Shown piece by piece: positions 23,875 through 27,190 of a stretch of DNA of 27,190 nt. Both the position numbers and the translations under genes were made by a program. Positions within the stretch are counted from its first letter, which is position 1. Each line of letters opens with the position of its first letter. The stretch covers positions 956 through 28,145 of the forward strand of contig DLBY01000148.1 in NCBI GenBank assembly GCA_002480345.1, written 5' to 3'. This DNA comes from Phycisphaerales bacterium UBA7812 (lineage in GTDB: Bacteria; Planctomycetota; Phycisphaerae; Phycisphaerales; UBA1924). The notes beneath the pieces are model-generated. The model saw only the letters and a program-made list of their open reading frames with translations, had not been told where the DNA came from and did not search any database.

Positions 23875-24552
23875 TCAGCGGTCCACGAGGTCCGTGATCT
23901 GGCTGAGTGCCGACGCCTGGAAGTAGCGACCCGGGCTGGAAACCGCCGCGAGATCGGTGTGCAGGAAGATCCGGTCGCTCGGGATGTCCAGTCGGCGGGC
24001 GAGCTCGCTGGTCAGCACGATGAGGCGGTTGATCTGCGTGTCGGTAAAGGGACGGCGATCACCGTTCCCGACCAAGGCGATACCGATCGACGAACGGTTC
24101 CACGAGGCACCGCTCGGGCCCGCGACATGGGCGCCGGGGAGTTGATCGACCCAACGGAAGCCCGCGTGGACCTCGCCGTCGTCCATCTGGATGCCGTTCC
24201 CGATCACGAAGTGGTAGCCGAGGCCCGCGAGGCCCTGCTCCCGGTGGGCCGCATCGATCGACGCGGGTGAACCGGAGGGCTCCCCGGTGTGGTGGATGAC
24301 GATCGCGTCCCAGCGGCCCGGCTCGATGGGCGTCGCGGGGTTGAAGATCGACTCCATGCTCTGCGGCGCGTTCACGCTCGCGAGCGGGGTGAGCGTCCGA
24401 CCCGTCAGCGGCGCGGTGCCCTGGCCGCTCAGCGCGAAAAGCCCACCCGTCACGACCGTCATCGCGGCGGCGAAACAGCCCCAGACCGTCTTGGTCCGCG
24501 CGGAGACTCCTCTGCTGACATTCCGCTGGCTGCTGGGCCCGGTGTGGGTCAT
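23875..24552 (-). CDS. PGRP/Amidase_2-family protein, membrane-anchored, probable zinc-site variant
   Basis: A 225-residue protein with one N-terminal transmembrane helix (about 21-42) and an amidase_2 domain (about 82-222) of the type that cuts the MurNAc-L-Ala bond of peptidoglycan. Seen are IVIHHTG with the first zinc His (87), LGYHFVIGNG with Tyr113, SIGIALVGNG, and FLHTDLAAVSSPGRYF with the second zinc His (198). The third ligand, normally Cys in H-x7-C-P-G, is Ser206 here. In animal PGRPs this exact change removes catalysis and leaves binding only. I chose the ATG at 24552 because GGAAGG lies 7 bases upstream; a longer start at 24606 is possible. Confidence 0.82.
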   Translation of the reverse strand: MTHTGPSSQRNVSRGVSARTKTVWGCFAAAMTVVTGGLFALSGQGTAPLTGRTLTPLASVNAPQSMESIFNPATPIEPGRWDAIVIHHTGEPSGSPASIDAAHREQGLAGLGYHFVIGNGIQMDDGEVHAGFRWVDQLPGAHVAGPSGASWNRSSIGIALVGNGDRRPFTDTQINRLIVLTSELARRLDIPSDRIFLHTDLAAVSSPGRYFQASALSQITDLVDR

Positions 24553-24748
24553 CCGCGTGCCTTCCCGCTCATCCGAAGCCTCGGTGGGTGCCGAACCGAT
24601 CGTCATCCTAACAATCGTTCAGAATTGAGATCACGACGCCGGGCTCTCCAGCAGGCTATCACCGCATCGGACGCGGGTGTCGGTCTTCTTGCTAAATTCG
24701 TTGAGAATCTCAGAAGTGCGCGAAAGTCGACGCGCCGACGACGCACGA

Positions 24749-24997
24749 TCAGCGCCGATCGATGAGGCGCCCGCGCAGGTTCGGTCGTTTTCGGCCGTAC
24801 TCGTCCTGCAGGTAGGGCATCGCGAACTCATCGCGGATCAGGTCGTAACGGTCGAACGGGCTGCGCACATCGTTCTCCGTGATCGGTGACTGCCGGCAGC
24901 CCGCGAGCGCGAACGCCGCGGCGAGACCCGCGACGGTCCACGCGATGGTCCGCCCGGTCGTCCTGCATCTTGTGGTGTCCGTCACTCGGTGCATCAT
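24749..24997 (-). CDS. Small predicted lipoprotein
   Basis: An 82-residue protein with a basic n-region, a hydrophobic stretch and the lipobox ALAGC, giving a mature lipoprotein of about 49 residues that starts CRQSPITENDV. The rest is polar and ends YGRKRPNLRGRLIDRR. I do not recognise a family. Two ATGs stand in tandem (24997 and 24994) directly after GAGGGA, so either may be used. It lies 28 bp downstream of trmL on the same strand, and TAAGAT (25013-25018 complement) in that gap could be its own -10 box. The short charged mature part suggests an envelope tether or structural role, which is inference. Confidence 0.75.
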   Translation of the reverse strand: MMHRVTDTTRCRTTGRTIAWTVAGLAAAFALAGCRQSPITENDVRSPFDRYDLIRDEFAMPYLQDEYGRKRPNLRGRLIDRR

Positions 24998-25012
24998 TCC
25001 CTCGTGGTCCCG

Positions 25013-25018
25013 ATCTTA
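25013..25018 (-). promoter_or_regulatory. Candidate -10 box of the small lipoprotein gene
   Basis: TAAGAT on the minus strand, 15 bases before ATG 24997, in the 28-bp gap after trmL. GAGGGA follows, so this would be a short-leader transcript, unlike the leaderless group. Confidence 0.4.
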
Positions 25019-25025
25019 CTTTCGC

Positions 25026-25610
25026 TTAGGTTCGCGGGACGGGTCCGAGCCGCCCCTCGGCGCTGATCCGGACCAGGCCCCGCGATGCGAGTCCGTGGAC
25101 GGCACCATACATCACCGCGGCGACCGCGGTCGAGAGATTCAAGGACCGTTCCCCCTCGACCATCGGGAGACAGACGCACCGCTCGCGGTCCTCGTCGAGG
25201 ATCGATCGCGGGAGTCCTTTGCTCTCCTTCCCGAACACAAGATGGTCTCCGATGTCAATATCAGCATCGAATACCGAACAAGTCGCCTTGGTCGTCAAGC
25301 ACCACCGCTTGGGCGCGCACGGCGAGTCGCCCTCCTTGATCGAGGTCTGTTTGTATTGCGGCCACGACGCGTGCTCGTGAACGGACAGGCGGGGCCAATA
25401 GTCGAGCCCAGCGCGACGGCATGCCTTTTCGGAGAGATCAAACCCGAGCGGGTGGATCAGGTGCAGCGCCGATCCGAGCGCGACGCAGGTGCGACCGATG
25501 TTCCCGGTGTTGTTGGGGATCTCGGGTTCATGCAGCACCACATGCAGCAGCGGAGACGACCCGTTCCACGGCGATGCATCGGGGCACCCGTTCTGTTGAC
25601 GATCGGTCAC
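25026..25610 (-). CDS. trmL: tRNA (cytidine(34)-2'-O)-methyltransferase TrmL-like
   Basis: A SPOUT-class RNA methylase that would methylate the wobble ribose of certain leucine tRNAs using SAM. Motifs are VVLHEPEIPNNTGNIGRTC near the start, HPLGFDL, RRAGLDYWP, LVFGKESKGLP, and the C-terminal LPMVEGERSLNLSTAVAAVMYGA of the trefoil knot. The domain proper begins about 24 codons in; no ATG is available, and the only upstream start that fits is GTG at 25608-25610, which overlaps the stop of the TlpA gene as GTGA. That gives 194 residues against about 157 in E. coli, from this extension, an insertion around residues 83-102 and a longer C-terminus. Translation is probably coupled to the upstream gene. 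Confidence 0.88.
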   Translation of the reverse strand: MTDRQQNGCPDASPWNGSSPLLHVVLHEPEIPNNTGNIGRTCVALGSALHLIHPLGFDLSEKACRRAGLDYWPRLSVHEHASWPQYKQTSIKEGDSPCAPKRWCLTTKATCSVFDADIDIGDHLVFGKESKGLPRSILDEDRERCVCLPMVEGERSLNLSTAVAAVMYGAVHGLASRGLVRISAEGRLGPVPRT

Positions 25611-26236
25611 GGCTCGCGGCTGCCCTGGGCCCGCTTCGCCTGGAGGTACGGATCGGCGCGCACGATCTGGTCGACGATCAGCCCGAAGCGGGGGCTGAGC
25701 GGGTTGCCCTGCCAGCGCACGACCCCGTCGGTGCTGATCACGACGACATGGGGAATCCCCGTCACGCGGAGGTCCTCGAACAGGCGCTGCTGGCGGTCGT
25801 GCAGGTGCGCGTACGAGACGGGATGCGAGCGGATGTAGGACCGGATCGACCGCTCGTCCTCCGGGTAGCGCGATCCCGCGGACTGGCCCGAGAGGCCCAT
25901 GACGAGGATCTCGTCGCCGAACCGCTGCTGGAGCTGGTCCAGCAGGGGGCTGGCGCGGATGCAGGGCCCGCACCAGGTCGCCCAGAAGTCGATGAGGTAC
26001 ACGTTGCCCTCTTCGAACGAGCTGATCGGTGTGCCCTTGACCCACGAATCCACCTTGAACGCCGGCGGCTCGTCGCCGATGTTGAGCGTCGGCATCTCGA
26101 AAGGCTTGGCCTCGCCGGCCGTGGCCTCGAACGCGGCCAGCACTTCCTGAGCCGTCTTGTCGCCCAGAAGGTCCTGCCCCGAAGCCATGCCAGTCATGGC
26201 GACAAGCATGGCCGCTGCGGTGAGTCGTTTCAGCAT
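25607..26236 (-). CDS. TlpA-like exported thioredoxin
   Basis: A 209-residue protein with a signal peptide (1-20, MLKRLTAAAMLVAMTGMASG) and a thioredoxin domain of the TlpA/ResA type with the active site WATWCGPC (Cys89, Cys92). A cis-Pro is present in GIPHVVVI. It would reduce or rearrange disulfides outside the cytoplasm, for example in cytochrome c maturation or on secreted cysteine-rich proteins. The C-terminus is basic and Gln-rich (AKRAQGSREP). AGGAG lies 7 bases before the ATG at 26236. Its stop overlaps the trmL start, a tight but functionally odd pairing. A 15-bp palindrome sits about 98 bp upstream. It holds one of only two ACGT sites in the window. Confidence 0.92.
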   Translation of the reverse strand: MLKRLTAAAMLVAMTGMASGQDLLGDKTAQEVLAAFEATAGEAKPFEMPTLNIGDEPPAFKVDSWVKGTPISSFEEGNVYLIDFWATWCGPCIRASPLLDQLQQRFGDEILVMGLSGQSAGSRYPEDERSIRSYIRSHPVSYAHLHDRQQRLFEDLRVTGIPHVVVISTDGVVRWQGNPLSPRFGLIVDQIVRADPYLQAKRAQGSREP

Positions 26237-26333
26237 GTGAGTACTCCTGTGTGTCGAACCCTGTGTCGTTCTTTCGGGGCCAGCACGGTCGCGGCGCCGA
26301 AACAACCCCCTGCCTGCAAGAACAGCCTATCTG

Positions 26334-26348
26334 ACAGACGCTGTCTGT
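26334..26348. promoter_or_regulatory. 15-bp palindrome, candidate operator upstream of the TlpA gene
   Basis: ACAGAC-GCT-GTCTGT is a perfect inverted repeat with 6-base arms. On the minus strand TTGTCA (26352-26357) lies just upstream and ATAGGCT (26324-26330) just downstream, so the repeat would fill the promoter spacer. The spacer to TAGGCT is 22 bases, too long for an ordinary promoter, so the -10 call is weak. The repeat itself is seen directly. Confidence 0.5.
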
Positions 26349-26408
26349 GTGTGACAACCCCCGAAAGCCGGGCTCAATTCCTGAGTGCAGCAACCCATTC
26401 GTGTGGTT

Positions 26409-26888
26409 TCAGCCCGTCTTGGGCAGGTCAAACTCGCCAAAGAGCCGGAATTCCTTCCGCCGAAGGATCTGCCCCGCCAGCGTCAGATCGTCCACCGAGA
26501 TGGCGATCGTGGGGGTCCCGTTGGGCCTGAGCATGAGCGGGTAGGCGAAGCGGATGTTCAGTTCAGCCGCCAGCAGGTGCAGGCACAGGCTCTCAAGCGA
26601 ATGCCCCTCGCTCAGTTCGACGACGATCACGTCCGTCTCAGCAAAAGGAACGCCGGATTCACGAAGAAGCCGGCGCGTCACTGCGGAGTTATTTGTAATC
26701 ATGCGGACGACCGCGTGGTCCGAGGCCTCGTGCACGCTGATCGCGCAGACGCGGGACTCCGAACAGTCGATCTCTTCCATCAGGTCATAGAGCCGACCGA
26801 CCCGGTTATCGAGGAAGACCGAGAATTGGGTCACGCTGGGCGGACCGTAGCCCTGCATCGTTTCCGGTGGCATTGGTGCCTGGCTCAT
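26409..26888 (-). CDS. ACT-domain protein
   Basis: A 159-residue cytoplasmic protein made of two ACT-like halves: TQFSVFLDNRVGRLYDLMEEI (about 20-40) with VCAISVHEASDHAVVRMI, then FAETDVIVVELSEGHSLESLCLHLLAAELNIRFAYPLM with TIAISVDD. ACT domains bind amino acids and regulate metabolism; no enzyme domain is attached, so it may act alone or as a partner subunit. The ATG at 26888 has no Shine-Dalgarno sequence; a TTG at 26894 is in frame. A 4-codon frame (26899-26885) ends in ATGA across the start. TATACA (26914-26919 complement) could be the -10 box. Confidence 0.83.
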   Translation of the reverse strand: MSQAPMPPETMQGYGPPSVTQFSVFLDNRVGRLYDLMEEIDCSESRVCAISVHEASDHAVVRMITNNSAVTRRLLRESGVPFAETDVIVVELSEGHSLESLCLHLLAAELNIRFAYPLMLRPNGTPTIAISVDDLTLAGQILRRKEFRLFGEFDLPKTG

Positions 26889-26987
26889 CGACAATCCATG
26901 TCAAGACCCCGGGTGTATAGGCCTCCAGGCCTCTCCCGGTTGCCCTCAGCGTACCAAACAGCCCGCTCAGAAGCCACCGGAACCCCC

Positions 26988-27023
26988 AAAAACACAGCCC
27001 CCGAAGCCTCAGGGCTTGGGGGC
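26988..27023 (-). terminator. Rho-independent terminator of the Fe-S carrier gene
   Basis: A strong hairpin: GCCCCC-G-AAGCC (26997-27008) pairs with GGCTTGGGGGC (27013-27023), leaving one bulged G and the loop TCAG. On the minus strand it is followed after four bases by TTTTT. It lies 31 bp past the stop of the Fe-S carrier gene. Confidence 0.85.
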
Positions 27024-27054
27024 GAGATCTGGTTGTGGCCCAGATTGTCCGTGC

Positions 27055-27190
27055 TCAGGCCGAGAAGCTCGACCCGCAGCCGCAGGTCGTCGACGCGTTC
27101 GGGTTGTTGAACACGAAGCCCCGACCCATCAGCTCGTCCTTGAAATCGACCGTCGTCCCGTTCAGATAGAGCAGGCTCTTGGGGTCGCAG
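27055..27190 (-). CDS. IscA/ErpA-type Fe-S cluster carrier, C-terminal part (5' end outside window)
   Basis: The last 44 residues of an A-type iron-sulfur carrier, which hands Fe-S clusters to apo-proteins. The sequence includes a Leu-Asn-Gly-Thr turn, FKDELMGRGFVFNNPNA and the signature TCGCGSSFSA with the two paired cysteines that, with an upstream Cys outside the window, bind iron or the cluster. The C-terminal G-R-G-F-x-F-x-N-P-N-A block fits IscA, SufA and ErpA alike, so no symbol is given. It ends with TGA at 27055-27057 and is followed by a strong terminator. It is likely a supplier for cluster-rich proteins such as NuoG and NuoI, but no isc/suf gene is visible. Confidence 0.9.
   Translation of the reverse strand, partial: CDPKSLLYLNGTTVDFKDELMGRGFVFNNPNASTTCGCGSSFSA

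Noticed and set aside
25026..26393. A 455-codon minus-strand frame that would fuse sequence upstream to TrmL
   Set aside because: The upstream part is an out-of-frame reading of the TlpA-like gene, which has its own signal peptide, WCGPC site and ribosome-binding site.
1..27190. CRISPR arrays, IS elements, tRNA or rRNA genes, prophage genes
   Set aside because: I saw no regularly spaced repeats, no transposase or integrase motifs, no tRNA cloverleaf or CCA end and no rRNA-like segment.

Overview
The window looks like a chromosomal segment of a Planctomycetota bacterium, most likely class Phycisphaerae. It is GC-rich with strongly G/C-ending codons. The clade evidence is: a 52-residue small basic protein of the type restricted to the Planctomycetes-Verrucomicrobia-Chlamydiae group (3001-3159), two secreted proteins ending in a PEP-CTERM-like P-x-P-G / hydrophobic / RRRR tail, a prepilin-like protein with an FADGH motif, and complex I genes (nuoI, nuoG) scattered as singletons. 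I saw no phage, IS element, CRISPR array, rRNA or tRNA.

Layout. 1-1291: end of pyrF, a terminator, and a PEP-CTERM-like protein. 1604-4471: nuoI, then divergently a one-TM protein, the small basic protein with a strong terminator, and a class I/II aminotransferase. 4501-6496: a terminator and AT-rich patch, an eight-cysteine secreted peptide, a lipoprotein and a prepilin-like protein, all on +. 6561-9213: an outer-membrane beta-barrel (-), a secreted alpha/beta hydrolase (+) and a second PEP-CTERM-like protein (+). 9298-12003, all on -: a class IV aminotransferase (ilvE-like), a Tat-exported ankyrin protein and a sulfotransferase-like P-loop protein. 12074-15642, all on +: glnS, a porin reading frame broken by one amber codon, and a DUF2237 protein. 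15670-21055, all on -: a GHL10-type glycoside hydrolase lipoprotein, a DEAD-box helicase and nuoG. 21202-21612: a HIT protein on +. 21641-27190, all on -: a metallophosphatase and Ser/Thr kinase pair, a PGRP/amidase-like protein, a small lipoprotein, trmL, a TlpA-like thioredoxin, an ACT-domain protein, and the end of an IscA/ErpA-type Fe-S carrier.

Most genes are housekeeping genes or envelope proteins in short transcription units. The likely functional groupings are kinase with phosphatase (30 bp apart), TlpA-trmL-lipoprotein (overlapping or tightly spaced), lipoprotein with prepilin (14 bp apart), and the aminotransferase with the sulfotransferase-like gene, whose products resemble the two halves of a plant fusion protein.

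Two window-wide signals stand out more than any single gene. First, the palindrome ACGT is almost absent: by eye I find two copies, both after 26000, against roughly 84 expected, and codons change from NAC to NAT in front of GTN to avoid it. Second, nine genes on both strands carry TANNNT 5-8 bases before the start codon with no ribosome-binding site, which predicts leaderless mRNAs. All counts were made by eye.
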